Assembly: GCA_002840155.1 (NCBI GenBank)
Contig: PGZH01000012.1
Span: 266,179 to 330,178 of the forward strand
Length of the DNA: 64,000 bases
Source of the DNA: Gammaproteobacteria bacterium HGW-Gammaproteobacteria-13
GTDB taxonomy: Bacteria > Pseudomonadota > Gammaproteobacteria > Pseudomonadales > Pseudomonadaceae
Direction of reading: 5' to 3'
The notes under the pieces: generated by a model
The model's input: the letters and a program-made list of their open reading frames with translations, nothing else
The model's database searches: none
What the model was told of the DNA's origin: nothing
Translations under genes and position numbers: made by a program
In this document: positions 1-9,609 of the stretch, piece by piece
Layout of the letters: each line of letters opens with the position of its first letter
How positions within the stretch are numbered: the stretch's first letter is position 1

Positions 1-836
1 GTCTTATCGTTTACATCCTTGAGCAGGGTGTATTCGATTGTAAGCACGCGTTTCTCGCCCAGGCGCGAGACATAACGCTTACAAGCCGCCAGCAGCATTT
101 CCAGCGGGTACTTCTTGTTGATCGGCACCAGCTGATTGCGCAGCGCATCGTTCGGCGCATGCAGCGACAGCGCCAGGGACACATCAATCACTTCGCCGAG
201 CTTGTCGATCATCGGCACCACGCCGGAGGTGGACAACGTCACCTTGCGTTTGGATATGCCGTAGCCGAGGTCGTCCATCATGATCTTCATGGCGGCGACT
301 ACGTTGTCGAAGTTCAGCAACGGCTCGCCCATACCCATCATCACCACGTTGGTGATGGCACGGTCGACCTTCGCCGGCACGCTGCCGAACGACTTGTTGG
401 CGATCCACACCTGGCCGATCACTTCGGCGGCGCTTAGATCGCTGTTGAAACCTTGCTTGCCAGTCGAGCAGAAACTGCAATCCAGCGCACAGCCGGCCTG
501 CGACGACACACACAAGGTGCCACGCGTGCCCTGGGGGATATACACGGTTTCTACGCAACTGCCTGACGCCACCCGCACTACCCACTTGCGCGTGCCATCA
601 GTGGAAATATCTTCGCTGACCACTTCCGGGCCGCGGATTTCAGCACAGGCCTTGAGCTTTTCGCGCAAGGCCTTGCTGACGTTACTCATGGCATCGAAAT
701 CATCGACGCCAAAGTGGTGAATCCATTTCATCATCTGACCGGCACGGAAACGCTTTTCCCCGATGCTTTCGAAGAATTGCTCCATCTCTGCCTGGGTCAG
801 ACCCAGCAGATTGATTTTACCGGTAGCTTCAGTCAT
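1..836 (-). CDS. rlmN: 23S rRNA/tRNA adenine-C2 methyltransferase RlmN (3' part outside window)
   Basis: This is a radical-SAM enzyme that methylates C2 of A2503 in 23S rRNA and A37 in some tRNAs. Reading leftward from the ATG at 836, the protein starts [13 protein letters not shown] and carries the radical-SAM cysteines as CALDCSFC (Cys116, Cys120, Cys123), then a GMGEPLLN motif and an [11 protein letters not shown] stretch typical of RlmN. About 278 residues are visible with no stop; the family is about 380 long, so the C-terminal third, including the second catalytic cysteine, lies outside the window. It follows ndk by 23 bases and is probably co-transcribed with it, the usual order in Pseudomonas (ndk-rlmN-pilF). 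Confidence 0.96.
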   Translation of the reverse strand, partial: MTEATGKINLLGLTQAEMEQFFESIGEKRFRAGQMMKWIHHFGVDDFDAMSNVSKALREKLKACAEIRGPEVVSEDISTDGTRKWVVRVASGSCVETVYIPQGTRGTLCVSSQAGCALDCSFCSTGKQGFNSDLSAAEVIGQVWIANKSFGSVPAKVDRAITNVVMMGMGEPLLNFDNVVAAMKIMMDDLGYGISKRKVTLSTSGVVPMIDKLGEVIDVSLALSLHAPNDALRNQLVPINKKYPLEMLLAACKRYVSRLGEKRVLTIEYTLLKDVNDK

Positions 837-859
837 GGCTTCACCCTCACCCGATTCGC

Positions 860-1291
860 TTAGCGAATACGTGCGCAAACTTCGGTGGAAGCGAAGAAGT
901 AAGCGATTTCACGGGCAGCAGAGGCTTCCGAATCGGAACCGTGAACCGCGTTCTCGTCGATGGAAACGGCGAAATCAGCACGAATGGTGCCGGCAGCAGC
1001 TTCTTTAGGGTTGGTAGCGCCCATCAGATCACGGTTAGCAAGAACAGCGTTTTCGCCTTCCAGAACCTGAACGATAACTGGACCCGAGGTCATGAAAGCA
1101 ACCAGGTCCTTGAAGAAGCCGCGCTCGCTGTGCTCAGCGTAGAAGCCAGCCGCTTCACGCTCGGACAGTTGAACCATTTTCGAAGCAACGACGCGCAGGC
1201 CGGCTTTTTCGAAGCGGCTGGTGATCTCGCCAATAACATTCTTGGCAACGGCATCAGGCTTGATGATGGAGAAAGTGCGTTGAACAGCCAT
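860..1291 (-). CDS. ndk: nucleoside diphosphate kinase
   Basis: Transfers the gamma-phosphate of ATP to nucleoside diphosphates through a phospho-histidine, balancing the cytoplasmic NTP and dNTP pools. The protein has 143 residues, the usual bacterial length. It begins [15 protein letters not shown], and the catalytic His117 is in the NAVHGSDS motif. The ATG at 1291 has a GGAG-type ribosome binding site (TCTGGAGTTTCACATG). It lies between iscX and rlmN on the minus strand. A TATAAT box about 47 bases upstream suggests it has its own promoter as well as any read-through from the isc operon. Confidence 0.98.
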   Translation of the reverse strand: MAVQRTFSIIKPDAVAKNVIGEITSRFEKAGLRVVASKMVQLSEREAAGFYAEHSERGFFKDLVAFMTSGPVIVQVLEGENAVLANRDLMGATNPKEAAAGTIRADFAVSIDENAVHGSDSEASAAREIAYFFASTEVCARIR

Positions 1292-1330
1292 GTGAAACTC
1301 CAGAAACAGTGATTAAAGCGAAAAATTAAA

Positions 1331-1349
1331 CCCGCGAATTATACGCGGG
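1331..1349 (-). promoter_or_regulatory. hairpin with embedded TATAAT between iscX and ndk
   Basis: On the minus strand an inverted repeat, CCCGCG/CGCGGG, encloses TATAAT (plus-strand 1338-1343), and is followed by a T/A-rich stretch. It could be a weak terminator at the end of the isc operon, the -10 box of an ndk promoter, or both. No good -35 box stands 16-18 bases upstream, so the promoter reading is tentative. Confidence 0.4.
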
Positions 1350-1385
1350 TTCCGGTTAAATGCGTAGGCCAGGCCAAAAGGCCGA

Positions 1386-1586
1386 TTAGTCCGCCTCTTC
1401 GATCCAGGCCGCTTGAATGGCTTCAAGCACTTTCTCGCCGCCGCGCTGTGGATCGTCACTGAACTCCGGCAACGCCAGAATCCACTTATGCAGATCAACA
1501 AAATTCACGTAGCGAGGGTCCACCTCAGGCTTGGACTCAGCCAGCTGAATGGCGATTTCCAGAACATCAACCCACTTCAGACTCAT
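1386..1586 (-). CDS. iscX: IscX (YfhJ) iron-sulfur assembly adaptor
   Basis: A 66-residue acidic protein that binds IscS and is proposed to modulate iron or sulfur delivery to IscU. The sequence MSLKWVDVLEIAIQLAE, the PRYVNFVDLHKWILAL core and the acidic C-terminus match the family, whose members are about 66 residues long. It follows fdx by 14 bases, as in the isc operons of many gamma-proteobacteria. It is probably the last isc gene; a hairpin lies just after it. Confidence 0.95.
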   Translation of the reverse strand: MSLKWVDVLEIAIQLAESKPEVDPRYVNFVDLHKWILALPEFSDDPQRGGEKVLEAIQAAWIEEAD

Positions 1587-1600
1587 AACAGCTCCTTGAA

Positions 1601-1942
1601 TCAGTGCGGCGCTTCGGCGGCGTGGTTGAGTGAGTACTTGGGAATTTCCACGGTCAGGTCTTCATCACCGACAATAGCCTGGCAGGACAAACGCGATTGC
1701 GCCTCCAACCCCCAAGCCTTGTCGAGCATGTCTTCTTCCAACTCGTCAGCCTCAGCCAGCGAGTCGAAGCCCTCACGAATAATGCAGTGACAGGTGGTGC
1801 AGGCGCAGACACCGCCGCAGGCGCTTTCGATCTCGATATGGTGCTCATGCGCCACTTCAAGCACCGAGGTACCCGGCGCGACCTCGACCACCAGACCTTC
1901 CGGACACAGCACCGCGTGAGGCAGAAAAATGATCTGCGGCAT
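1601..1942 (-). CDS. fdx: ISC-type [2Fe-2S] ferredoxin
   Basis: A 113-residue adrenodoxin-type ferredoxin that supplies electrons during cluster assembly on IscU. The cluster ligands are visible as Cys42, Cys48 and Cys51 in the ACGGVCACTTCHC segment and Cys87 in RLSCQAI. Extra cysteines at 46 and 53 are usual for this family. The gene starts two bases after the hscA stop codon, so it is translated in the same operon. Confidence 0.97.
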   Translation of the reverse strand: MPQIIFLPHAVLCPEGLVVEVAPGTSVLEVAHEHHIEIESACGGVCACTTCHCIIREGFDSLAEADELEEDMLDKAWGLEAQSRLSCQAIVGDEDLTVEIPKYSLNHAAEAPH

Positions 1943-1944
1943 GC

Positions 1945-3810
1945 TTATTCCTCAATCTCATCAAGACTACGGCCGGCCAGTGCGGCCTTGACCGTGGCAT
2001 CCAGACGACGCGCGGCAAAAGCGTCAGTCACCTGGGTCAAACGTTTGGTTTGCTGCTCAATCGCCAAGCCATCACTGCCCGCCATCAAGTCACGCAACAG
2101 CTCTATCTGCGCGTCGATTGCCAGGCGCTCATCGGCATCCAGCAAGCGCTCGCCATCGGCCAGCAATGCGGCTTCGACGGCTTCCAGCAGACGCTGGGCG
2201 TCGACCTGCTGCTCGCGCAGCACACGAGCAACCTTGTCATCGCCGGCATTCTTGAAGGAATCCTGCAGCATGCGGGCGATTTCACCATCGGTCAGCCCAT
2301 AGGACGGCTTGACCTGGATACTCGCCTCGACGCCCGAAGCCAGCTCACGTGCAGCGACACTAAGCAGACCGTCGGCATCGACCTGGAAGGTCACGCGAAT
2401 CTTCGCCGCACCGGCGACCATTGGCGGAATACCACGCAATTCAAAGCGCGCCAACGAGCGGCAATCACTGATCAGCTCGCGCTCACCCTGCAGCACATGC
2501 ACCATCATGGCCGCCTGGCCATCTTTATAGGTGGTGAAGTCCTGGGCGCGAGCCACGGGGATGGTGGTATTGCGCGGAATAACCTTCTCCATCAGCCCGC
2601 CCATGGTTTCCAGACCGAGCGACAGGGGAATCACATCCAGCAGCAGCAATTCTTCGCCATCACCGCGCTTGTTGCCCGCCAGGGCATCGGCCTGAATCGC
2701 CGCACCGATGGCCACCACCTGATCAGGGTCGATATCAGTCAACGGCTCACGGGCGAACAACTCGGCGACCGCCTGACGCACGCGCGGCACACGGGTGGAG
2801 CCGCCAACCATAACCACGGCTTCAACTTCTTCCAGCTCAATGCCGGCATCACGCACCGCACGGCGACAGGCCTTGAGGCTGCGCGCCAGCATGGGTTCGA
2901 TCAGCGCATCAAACTGCTCGCGACTCAATTGCCCCGCCCAGCCGGCATAGCTGAGGCTTGCCGTGGCGCTATCGGTCAGCGCCTCTTTAGCGGCGCAGGC
3001 CGCTTCCAACAACAGACGCTGCTGTGTTGGATCGAGATCAGAGGAAATCCCAGCTTGCTGCACAATCCAACCAGCAATCGCGTGATCGAAGTCATCACCG
3101 CCCAGCGCACTGTCGCCGCCCGTAGCCAGCACTTCAAACACGCCGCCGGTCAGGCGCAGCACGGAAATATCAAAGGTGCCGCCGCCCAGGTCATAAATGG
3201 CGACCACACCCTCGGCGTGCTGATCCAGGCCATAGGCCACGGCAGCGGCGGTCGGCTCATTGAGCAGGCGCAGCACATTCAAGCCGGCCAGACGCGCAGC
3301 GTCCTTGGTAGCCTGGCGCTGCGAATCATCGAAATACGCCGGCACAGTGATCACCGCACCCACCAGCTCACCACCGAGGGTCGCCTCAGCGCGCTGACGC
3401 AACACTTTGAGAATGTCGGCGGAAACTTCAACCGGGCTTTTCGGCCCCTGCACCGTTTCGATAAACGGCATATGCGATTCGCCGCCAACAAAACGGTATG
3501 GCAGCTGCTCGCCGAGCTGTTTGACGTCGGCCAAACCGCGCCCCATCAGGCGCTTGACCGACAGCACGGTATTTAGCGGATCGGCCGATGCGGCCGCCTT
3601 GGCGACCTCACCCACCTCGACCCGATCCGCGTGATAGCGCACCGCGGACGGCAGAATAACCTGCCCTGCCGCATCGGCCAGCGGCGCGGAAAGGCCGCTA
3701 CGCACGGCGGCGACCAGCGAATTGGTGGTACCCAGATCAATCCCCACCGCCAGGCGACGCTGGTGTGGCTGGGGGCTTTGTCCGGGCTCAGCGATCTGCA
3801 GTAAGGCCAT
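1945..3810 (-). CDS. hscA: Hsp70-type chaperone HscA
   Basis: A specialised Hsp70 ATPase that binds the LPPVK motif of IscU and, with HscB, helps release and transfer the nascent cluster. The protein has 621 residues, the family norm. The nucleotide-binding domain begins with [14 protein letters not shown] (about residues 23-36) and contains the Hsp70 signatures [14 protein letters not shown] and [14 protein letters not shown]. The substrate-binding domain follows from about residue 390. It sits between hscB and fdx on the minus strand in the standard isc order. Confidence 0.98.
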   Translation of the reverse strand: MALLQIAEPGQSPQPHQRRLAVGIDLGTTNSLVAAVRSGLSAPLADAAGQVILPSAVRYHADRVEVGEVAKAAASADPLNTVLSVKRLMGRGLADVKQLGEQLPYRFVGGESHMPFIETVQGPKSPVEVSADILKVLRQRAEATLGGELVGAVITVPAYFDDSQRQATKDAARLAGLNVLRLLNEPTAAAVAYGLDQHAEGVVAIYDLGGGTFDISVLRLTGGVFEVLATGGDSALGGDDFDHAIAGWIVQQAGISSDLDPTQQRLLLEAACAAKEALTDSATASLSYAGWAGQLSREQFDALIEPMLARSLKACRRAVRDAGIELEEVEAVVMVGGSTRVPRVRQAVAELFAREPLTDIDPDQVVAIGAAIQADALAGNKRGDGEELLLLDVIPLSLGLETMGGLMEKVIPRNTTIPVARAQDFTTYKDGQAAMMVHVLQGERELISDCRSLARFELRGIPPMVAGAAKIRVTFQVDADGLLSVAARELASGVEASIQVKPSYGLTDGEIARMLQDSFKNAGDDKVARVLREQQVDAQRLLEAVEAALLADGERLLDADERLAIDAQIELLRDLMAGSDGLAIEQQTKRLTQVTDAFAARRLDATVKAALAGRSLDEIEE

Positions 3811-3858
3811 GATTAATCAGTGCTTAAGCTATCAGGCGCGCCCACAGGCGCACCGGCG

Positions 3859-4380
3859 TTAATCGTCGAGGCGCTCTTCCAGCTGGCGAACCTCGTGAGA
3901 GAGCTTGTCGAGAAACTGCATGCGACGCATCAGGCGCTCGGCCTCTTCGCGTCGCGAGGCATCATCCCAACAAACGGCAAAACTTTCGTTGAGCTCGTCC
4001 TGAGCCACTTTCAAACGCCGCTTGAATTGCGCCACACCGGCCAGGTCTGCACTGTCATGCAGATCTTCCAGCTCTTCGCGCAGCTGCATCTGCTGCAGCA
4101 GGAAATCCGGGTCCTGCACCGTCACTTCCAACGGCAGCTCAGGGCCGCGCAGCGCCAGCAAATAGCGGGCGCGCTGCGGCGCACTCTTGAGCGTGCTGTA
4201 AGCCTCGTTGAGACTGGCGGACTGCTCGAGAGCCAAACGCTGATCACGCTCGGAAGCATCGGCAAAGCGGTCCGGATGAACATTGCGCGCCAGCTCGCGA
4301 TAACGCACGGCTAGCTGGTCAAGATCCAGGCGGAAACCCGGTTGCAGATCAAATAAAGCAAAGTGACAAGGACTGCCCAC
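3859..4380 (-). CDS. hscB: J-domain co-chaperone HscB
   Basis: DnaJ-like partner of HscA that delivers IscU and stimulates the HscA ATPase. The J domain carries the HPD triad at residues 35-37 ([11 protein letters not shown]), and a C-terminal helical bundle binds IscU. A longer reading frame reaches 4416, but I start at the GTG at 4380. It gives [15 protein letters not shown], the usual N-terminus and the usual 173-residue length, and it has a GAGG ribosome binding site that overlaps the iscA stop codon. That overlap suggests translational coupling to iscA. Confidence 0.95.
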   Translation of the reverse strand: MGSPCHFALFDLQPGFRLDLDQLAVRYRELARNVHPDRFADASERDQRLALEQSASLNEAYSTLKSAPQRARYLLALRGPELPLEVTVQDPDFLLQQMQLREELEDLHDSADLAGVAQFKRRLKVAQDELNESFAVCWDDASRREEAERLMRRMQFLDKLSHEVRQLEERLDD

Positions 4381-4387
4381 ACGCGCC

Positions 4388-4711
4388 TCAGATATTGAAG
4401 CTTTCGCCGCAGCCACATTCGCCGCGCACGTTCGGGTTGTTGAACTTGAAGCCTTCGTTCAACCCTTCTTTGACGAAGTCGAGCTCGGTGCCGTCGAGGT
4501 AGACCAGGCTCTTGGGATCGATGATCACCTTGACGCCATGGTTCTCGAACACCTGATCTTCGCTGGCGGCCTCATCGACAAACTCCAGCACATAGGCCAA
4601 GCCGGAACAACCCGTGGTGCGCACACCCAGGCGAATACCCTCGCCCTTGCCGCGCCCCTCAAGAGAGCGACGCACGTGCTGAGCGGCAGCTTCGGTCATG
4701 CTGATAGCCAT
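4388..4711 (-). CDS. iscA: A-type iron-sulfur carrier IscA
   Basis: A-type scaffold or carrier that receives clusters or iron and passes them to apo-proteins, mainly for [4Fe-4S] maturation. Three conserved cysteines are visible, in TTGCSGLAY and in the C-terminal [10 protein letters not shown] place the start at the ATG at 4711 ([10 protein letters not shown], 107 residues) because an AGGAGG lies seven bases upstream. An in-frame TTG at 4717 is too close to that site. It lies between iscU and hscB in the isc operon. Confidence 0.96.
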   Translation of the reverse strand: MAISMTEAAAQHVRRSLEGRGKGEGIRLGVRTTGCSGLAYVLEFVDEAASEDQVFENHGVKVIIDPKSLVYLDGTELDFVKEGLNEGFKFNNPNVRGECGCGESFNI

Positions 4712-4723
4712 CGACAAACCTCC

Positions 4724-5110
4724 TTAGAGCAAGCCTTTCTTCTGCTTGTAATCGCGCACAGCAGCCTTGATGGCGTCTTCGGCGAGTACCGAGCAGTGAA
4801 TTTTCACCGGCGGCAGAGCCAATTCCTCGGCCAGCTGGGTGTTCTTGATGGTTTCTGCTTCGTCCAGGGTCTTGCCCTTCATCCACTCGGTAGCGAGGGA
4901 GCTGGAGGCAATTGCCGAACCGCAACCGTAGGTCTTGAACTTGGCGTCTTCAATCACGCCCTGCTCGTTGACCTTGATCTGCAGACGCATCACGTCACCG
5001 CAGGCCGGCGCGCCGACCATGCCGGTGCCGACGTCCGGGTCTTCCGCGTCCATCTTGCCGACGTTGCGCGGGTTTTCGTAATGGTCAATGACCTTTTCAC
5101 TGTAAGCCAT
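4724..5110 (-). CDS. iscU: iron-sulfur cluster scaffold IscU
   Basis: Scaffold protein on which [2Fe-2S] clusters are built from sulfur supplied by IscS. The protein has 128 residues. The three cluster cysteines are in GAPACGDVM, TYGCGSAIASSS and KIHCSVLAEDA, and the LPPVK motif recognised by HscA immediately precedes the last one. The gene lies 47 bases downstream of iscS and upstream of iscA. Confidence 0.98.
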   Translation of the reverse strand: MAYSEKVIDHYENPRNVGKMDAEDPDVGTGMVGAPACGDVMRLQIKVNEQGVIEDAKFKTYGCGSAIASSSLATEWMKGKTLDEAETIKNTQLAEELALPPVKIHCSVLAEDAIKAAVRDYKQKKGLL

Positions 5111-5157
5111 GCTGGTATTCCTTCCTCATCAGAGAGCCGCTCTTGCTTGGCGACTAC

Positions 5158-6372
5158 TTAGTGCGCCGCCCACTCGATCTTGGAGATGTCGACACCGTCT
5201 TTGTACATATCCCACAGCGGCGACAATTCGCGCAGCTTGGTGACCGCCTCGCAAACCTTCTGCGCGGCGTAATCGACTTCTTCATCAGTGGTGAAGCGGC
5301 CGAAGGTAAAGCGAATGGAGCTGTGTGCCAGCTCGTCATTGCGGCCCAGGGCGCGCAATACGTAGGAAGGCTCCAAGGAGGCCGAGGTACAGGCCGAACC
5401 GGACGAAACCGCCAGATCCTTGAGCGCCATGATCAGCGACTCACCCTCAACGTAGTTGAAGCTGAGGTTGAGGTTGTGCGGTACACGGGCGCTCATGCTG
5501 CCGTTGATGTACAGCTCTTCCAGGCCGTCGACCTGTTTGAAGAAACGCTCACGCAGGGCCAGGATGCGCTGGTTTTCCTGGGTCATTTCTTCCTTGGCAA
5601 TACGGAAGGCCTCACCCATACCCACGCACTGGTGGGTCGCCAGGGTACCGGAACGCATGCCGCGCTCATGGCCACCGCCATGGGTCTGGGCTTCCAGACG
5701 CACACGCGGCTTACGGCGTACGAACAACGCACCAACGCCTTTCGGGCCATAGGTCTTGTGCGCAGAGAAGGACATAAGATCGACCTTGAGCGACTCCAGA
5801 TCAATCGCCACCTTGCCGGTGGACTGCGCCGCATCAACATGCAAGAACACGCCGCGCGAGCGGGTCAGCTCGCCGATTGCCGCGATGTCGTTAATGGTGC
5901 CGATTTCGTTATTCACGTGCATGACCGACACCAGAATGGTGTCCTCACGCAGCGCCGCCTCGATCATGGCCGGGGTAACCAGGCCATCTTCGCCAGGCTC
6001 GATGTAGGTCACTTCGAAGCCTTCGCGCTCAAGCTGGCGCATGGTATCCAGCACCGCTTTGTGCTCGATCTTCGAGGTGATCAGGTGCTTGCCTTTGCTC
6101 TTGTAGAAATCGGCGATGCCTTTGATCGCCAGGTTGTTGGATTCGGTAGCACCGGAGGTCCAGACAATCTCACGCGGGTCGGCATTGACCAACTCGGCCA
6201 CCTGGCGGCGAGCGTTTTCTACGGCTTCTTCAGCCTTCCAGCCGAACACGTGGGAGCGCGACGCCGGGTTGCCAAAGTTGCCGTCGACCAGCAAGCATTC
6301 GCTCATTTTTTGCGCAACACGCGGATCAACCGGCGTGGTGGCGGAATAATCGAGGTAAATCGGCAACTTCAT
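5158..6372 (-). CDS. iscS: cysteine desulfurase IscS
   Basis: PLP-dependent enzyme that takes sulfur from L-cysteine to form a persulfide used for Fe-S clusters, tRNA thiolation and other pathways. With the ATG at 6372 the product has 404 residues. His104 (KIEHK), the PLP lysine Lys206 ([12 protein letters not shown]) and the persulfide Cys328 (SSGSACTS) fall at the same positions as in E. coli IscS, which fixes the start. An AGGAG lies seven bases upstream of the ATG. It is the second gene of the isc operon, after iscR. Confidence 0.99.
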   Translation of the reverse strand: MKLPIYLDYSATTPVDPRVAQKMSECLLVDGNFGNPASRSHVFGWKAEEAVENARRQVAELVNADPREIVWTSGATESNNLAIKGIADFYKSKGKHLITSKIEHKAVLDTMRQLEREGFEVTYIEPGEDGLVTPAMIEAALREDTILVSVMHVNNEIGTINDIAAIGELTRSRGVFLHVDAAQSTGKVAIDLESLKVDLMSFSAHKTYGPKGVGALFVRRKPRVRLEAQTHGGGHERGMRSGTLATHQCVGMGEAFRIAKEEMTQENQRILALRERFFKQVDGLEELYINGSMSARVPHNLNLSFNYVEGESLIMALKDLAVSSGSACTSASLEPSYVLRALGRNDELAHSSIRFTFGRFTTDEEVDYAAQKVCEAVTKLRELSPLWDMYKDGVDISKIEWAAH

Positions 6373-6420
6373 CAATTTTCTCCTAATCAGGTATCAGGCC
6401 AGCTAGCCAGCGCTTTGCGC

Positions 6421-6912
6421 TCAATCGACGGCGGACGTTTCGATCTTATCCAGGTATGGCGTCCTGCCATTGCAGCGGCGCTGATCCTGGCGCTGGGCAA
6501 CTTCCTGCACTTCACGACGGGTCACCAAGTCAGCGAGACTGATGCCACTTAGAAATTCGTGTATCTGCTGGCTGAGGTCACACCACAAATGGTGGGTCAG
6601 ACAGGTATCACCCGCATGGCAATCGCCCTGCCCCTGGCAGCGCGTGGCATCGACCGACTCATTGACTGCGTCGATCACCTCAGCCACCTGAATGCCCTGC
6701 ATATCACGCGACAGCTGATAACCACCGCCCGGGCCGCGCACACTGGAGACCAGATTGCCGCGACGCAACTTGGCAAACAGCTGCTCCAGATAGGAAAGGG
6801 AAATGCCCTGCCGCTCGGAGATATCAGCCAAAGACACCGGCCCACGTTGAGCGTGCAGCGCCAGATCAAGCATGGCGGTGACGGCGTAACGGCCTTTGGT
6901 GGTTAGTCGCAT
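6421..6912 (-). CDS. iscR: Rrf2-family [2Fe-2S] regulator IscR
   Basis: Transcription factor that senses Fe-S status through a [2Fe-2S] cluster and represses its own operon when loaded. The 163-residue protein has an N-terminal winged helix ([18 protein letters not shown]) and the cluster ligands Cys92, Cys98, Cys104 and His107, at exactly the canonical spacing. It is the first gene of the operon and is followed by iscS after 48 bases. A site resembling the type-1 IscR box covers the -35 region upstream. Confidence 0.98.
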   Translation of the reverse strand: MRLTTKGRYAVTAMLDLALHAQRGPVSLADISERQGISLSYLEQLFAKLRRGNLVSSVRGPGGGYQLSRDMQGIQVAEVIDAVNESVDATRCQGQGDCHAGDTCLTHHLWCDLSQQIHEFLSGISLADLVTRREVQEVAQRQDQRRCNGRTPYLDKIETSAVD

Positions 6913-6944
6913 AAGGGATTACCGCGTGATCGCAATATGCCGCG

Positions 6945-6977
6945 AGTATGCAATTCCCGAGCATTTAAGTCAACTAT
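6945..6977 (-). promoter_or_regulatory. iscR promoter with overlapping type-1 IscR operator
   Basis: On the minus strand TTGACT (plus 6968-6973) and CATACT (plus 6945-6950) are spaced by exactly 17 bases, a strong sigma-70 promoter. The 25-base stretch from 6977 down to 6953 begins ATAGTTGACT and ends TGCTCGGGAAT. It resembles the imperfect dyad of known type-1 IscR boxes and covers the -35 element. Repression of the isc operon by holo-IscR is therefore likely here; this is inferred from the motif. Confidence 0.75.
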
Positions 6978-7051
6978 AAGACCTAGCGCTTTAGTCGGGA
7001 TTAGCCAGAATGGAGGGCGCGCAGCATAGCAAAATGCGCGCGCCCACACCA

Positions 7052-7828
7052 TCAAGCCGCAGGCTTGCCTGCGTCTTTGACCACGCCGGCAAAGTCCTCG
7101 TCACGCAGTTGCGGCAAATCCTTGGCGCAGTAATCGCTGCCCAGCGATTTGAGCGCGCCGCACATGCCTTCCAGGCGCCCATCCACCGCATGCAGGTGAT
7201 CGAGCAACTGACCAATGGCGCGTGCCACCGGGTCCGGCATGTCCTGACTTACGCCGTAGGCATCGAAACCGAGCTTCTCAGCAATCGCCTGGCGCTTGGC
7301 TTCCTGCTCATCGTCGGTTTTGACGATGATCCGCCCTGGAATCCCGACCGCCGTGGCACCCGCCGGCACTTCCTTGGTCACCACGGCATTGGAGCCGATC
7401 TTGGCGCCCGCGCCGACCGTGAACGGCCCCAGCACCTTGGCCCCAGCACCGACCACCACACCATCTTCCAGCGTTGGATGGCGCTTGCCCTTGTTCCAGC
7501 TGGTGCCGCCCAGGGTCACCCCCTGATAAAGGGTGACGTCATTACCGATCTCGGCGGTTTCACCAATGACGATGCCCATACCGTGGTCGATAAAGAAGCG
7601 TCGACCGATCTTCGCGCCCGGATGGATTTCGATGCCGGTCATCCAGCGCCCAAAGTTCGACACCACACGCGCCAGCCACTTCCAGCCACTGCCCCACAGC
7701 GCATGCGCCACGCGATGCAGCCAGACCGCATGCAACCCCGGATAGCAAGTGACCACCTCAAAGGCATTACGCGCCGCCGGGTCGCGATGAAATACGCTTT
7801 GGATATCCTCTTGCATGCGCTCAAACAT
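7052..7828 (-). CDS. cysE: serine O-acetyltransferase
   Basis: Makes O-acetyl-L-serine from serine and acetyl-CoA, the committed step of cysteine synthesis. The start at ATG 7828 gives [25 protein letters not shown] and 258 residues, the Pseudomonas norm, with an AGGAG upstream. A left-handed beta-helix of hexapeptide repeats runs from about residue 80 (IHPGAKIG) to 185 (GIPGRIIV), including the catalytic region [17 protein letters not shown]. Its start overlaps the trmJ stop by eight bases. It stands next to the isc operon, which uses cysteine as its sulfur source. Confidence 0.97.
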   Translation of the reverse strand: MFERMQEDIQSVFHRDPAARNAFEVVTCYPGLHAVWLHRVAHALWGSGWKWLARVVSNFGRWMTGIEIHPGAKIGRRFFIDHGMGIVIGETAEIGNDVTLYQGVTLGGTSWNKGKRHPTLEDGVVVGAGAKVLGPFTVGAGAKIGSNAVVTKEVPAGATAVGIPGRIIVKTDDEQEAKRQAIAEKLGFDAYGVSQDMPDPVARAIGQLLDHLHAVDGRLEGMCGALKSLGSDYCAKDLPQLRDEDFAGVVKDAGKPAA

Positions 7829-8591
7829 CTGCCTTCTCCTGCCTAGGGTGCTCGCCACGCGCCGCCTTGATGGTTTCCGTCAAGATACCGCGCAAGATAT
7901 TCATTTCCAGCTTGCTCACCGCACTGCGCCCATACAAGCGGCGCAAGCGACTCATCAAATGCCGCGGCTTGGCCGGATCAAGAAACCTGATCTCAATCAG
8001 CGCCTGCTCCAAATGACGATAAAACGATTCCAGCTCATCCGCAGCAACCGGCTCTTCATCCGGATCGACGACCGCAGGCTGCTTGACCGGCTGCCCCTCT
8101 GCGGCCAGCCAAGCCATGCGCACCTCGTAAGCCAGCACCTGTACTGCCGCCGCCAGATTCAACGAGCTGAACGCCGGATCAGAGGGAATGTGCACATGAT
8201 AATGACAGCGCTGCAGCTCCTCATTGGTCAGGCCGGCATATTCACGACCAAACACCAACGCTACCTGCGCACCTTGCTGCGCCTGCTCGCACGCGGCAAC
8301 ACCACACTCGCGTGGATCCAGCATCGGCCAGGGAATGTGCCGATCCCGCGCACTGGTGCCCAGCACCAGGCGGCAACCGACCAGCGCCTCTTCAAGCGTG
8401 CCGACTACCTGCGCCGCATCGAGAATATCAGTAGCCCCAGACGCTCTAGCCACCGCCTCTTCACTCGGGAAATCTCGCGGATCAACCAGCACCAACTGCG
8501 ACAACCCCATGTTTTTCATGGCCCGCGCCGCGCCACCGATATTGCCCGGATGACTGGTACCGACCAACACAACGCGAATATTTTCCAGCAA
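7821..8591 (-). CDS. trmJ: tRNA (cytidine/uridine-2'-O-)-methyltransferase TrmJ
   Basis: SPOUT-class enzyme that 2'-O-methylates nucleotide 32 of several tRNAs. The 256-residue protein starts [28 protein letters not shown], the SpoU signature, and contains [15 protein letters not shown], the S-adenosylmethionine-binding knot region. The only plausible start is the TTG at 8591, because an in-frame stop lies three codons further upstream. It precedes cysE with an eight-base overlap, so the two are coupled, as in other pseudomonads. Confidence 0.95.
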   Translation of the reverse strand: MLENIRVVLVGTSHPGNIGGAARAMKNMGLSQLVLVDPRDFPSEEAVARASGATDILDAAQVVGTLEEALVGCRLVLGTSARDRHIPWPMLDPRECGVAACEQAQQGAQVALVFGREYAGLTNEELQRCHYHVHIPSDPAFSSLNLAAAVQVLAYEVRMAWLAAEGQPVKQPAVVDPDEEPVAADELESFYRHLEQALIEIRFLDPAKPRHLMSRLRRLYGRSAVSKLEMNILRGILTETIKAARGEHPRQEKADV

Positions 8592-8673
8592 CGCAAACGC
8601 TCACAGACAAGGCTTAGAGGGGCAAATCTTACAGAAGCCACCCGGCTTGCGCCACGCAAGGCGCAGGTTGCAC

Positions 8674-8701
8674 TTCAACCGCCGGGCTTTTCTGCTAGAA
8701 T
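8674..8701 (+). promoter_or_regulatory. candidate suhB promoter
   Basis: TTCAAC (8674-8679) and TAGAAT (8696-8701) are spaced by 16 bases and stand 35 bases before the suhB start codon, in the divergent gap between trmJ and suhB. Both boxes are moderate matches to the sigma-70 consensus. Confidence 0.4.
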
Positions 8702-8735
8702 GGCCGGCTTTCTTTAACGACCCAGGTGAACATCC

Positions 8736-9551
8736 ATGCAGCCCATGCTGAATATCGCGCTGCGCGCAGCCCGTAGCGCCGGCGAAATGATCTTCCGCTC
8801 GACCGAACGCTTGGACGTCATCTCGGTCGACGAGAAAGAAGCCAAGGACTACGTAACTGAAGTTGATCGCTCCGCCGAGCAGCTGATCATTCAGGCCCTG
8901 CGCAAAGCCTTCCCGAACCACGGCATCCTCGGTGAGGAAAGCGGCCTCAGCGAAGGCAGCGGCGACGGCGCCGATTACCTGTGGATCATCGATCCACTGG
9001 ACGGCACCACCAACTTTATCCGCGGTATCCCGCATTACGCTGTGAGCATTGCCTGCAAATACCGTGGTCGCCTTGAACACGCGGTGATCATCGACCCGGT
9101 ACGCCAGGAAGAATTCACCGCCAGCCGTGGCCGTGGCGCCGCCCTCAACGGCCGCCGCCTGCGCGTTGGCAATCGCAAGAGCCTGGAAGGCGCGCTGCTC
9201 GGCACCGGCTTCCCGTTCCGCGACAGCCAGATGGAAAACCTGGAAAACTACATCGGCATGTTCCGCAGCCTGGTCGGCCAAACTGCTGGCGTACGCCGCG
9301 CAGGTGCAGCGAGCCTGGATCTGGCCTACGTGGCCGCCGGTCGCTTTGATGCCTTCTGGGAATTCGGCCTGTCCGAGTGGGACATGGCCGCTGGCGCACT
9401 GCTGATTCAGGAAGCAGGCGGCCTGGTCAGCGACTTCAGCGGCGGCCACGACTTCCTGGAAAAAGGCCAGATCGTAGCCGGTAACACCAAGTGCTTCAAA
9501 GCCGTGCTCACGGCCATTCAGCCGCACCTGTCAGCCTCCTTGAAGCGCTGA
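8736..9551 (+). CDS. suhB: inositol-1-monophosphatase SuhB
   Basis: Mg2+-dependent phosphatase of the IMPase family; SuhB in gamma-proteobacteria also takes part in rRNA transcription antitermination and affects virulence regulation in Pseudomonas. The 271-residue protein shows GEESG (about residues 67-71), the metal-binding motif WIIDPLDGTTNFIRGIPHY and the C-terminal WDMAAGALLIQEAGG signature. It is transcribed divergently from trmJ and ends at a strong terminator, so it is a single-gene unit. Confidence 0.97.
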   Translation: MQPMLNIALRAARSAGEMIFRSTERLDVISVDEKEAKDYVTEVDRSAEQLIIQALRKAFPNHGILGEESGLSEGSGDGADYLWIIDPLDGTTNFIRGIPHYAVSIACKYRGRLEHAVIIDPVRQEEFTASRGRGAALNGRRLRVGNRKSLEGALLGTGFPFRDSQMENLENYIGMFRSLVGQTAGVRRAGAASLDLAYVAAGRFDAFWEFGLSEWDMAAGALLIQEAGGLVSDFSGGHDFLEKGQIVAGNTKCFKAVLTAIQPHLSASLKR

Positions 9552-9563
9552 TCAAGCCGCAAT

Positions 9564-9591
9564 AAAAAAGCGCCCCACGGGGCGCTTTTTT
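9564..9591 (+). terminator. terminator after suhB
   Basis: A GC-rich hairpin, GCGCCCC/GGGGCGC, flanked by six A and six T. The symmetrical tails allow it to work in both directions, ending suhB from the left and the glycine-zipper gene from the right. Confidence 0.9.
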
Positions 9592-9609
9592 GTAGTTGAA
9601 ATCTTGCGA

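Noticed and set aside
2050..3576. A 508-codon plus-strand frame opposite hscA
   Set aside because: It is the antisense of a conserved, highly biased coding gene. The codon pattern and protein composition (rich in His, Gln and Arg) are those of a shadow frame.
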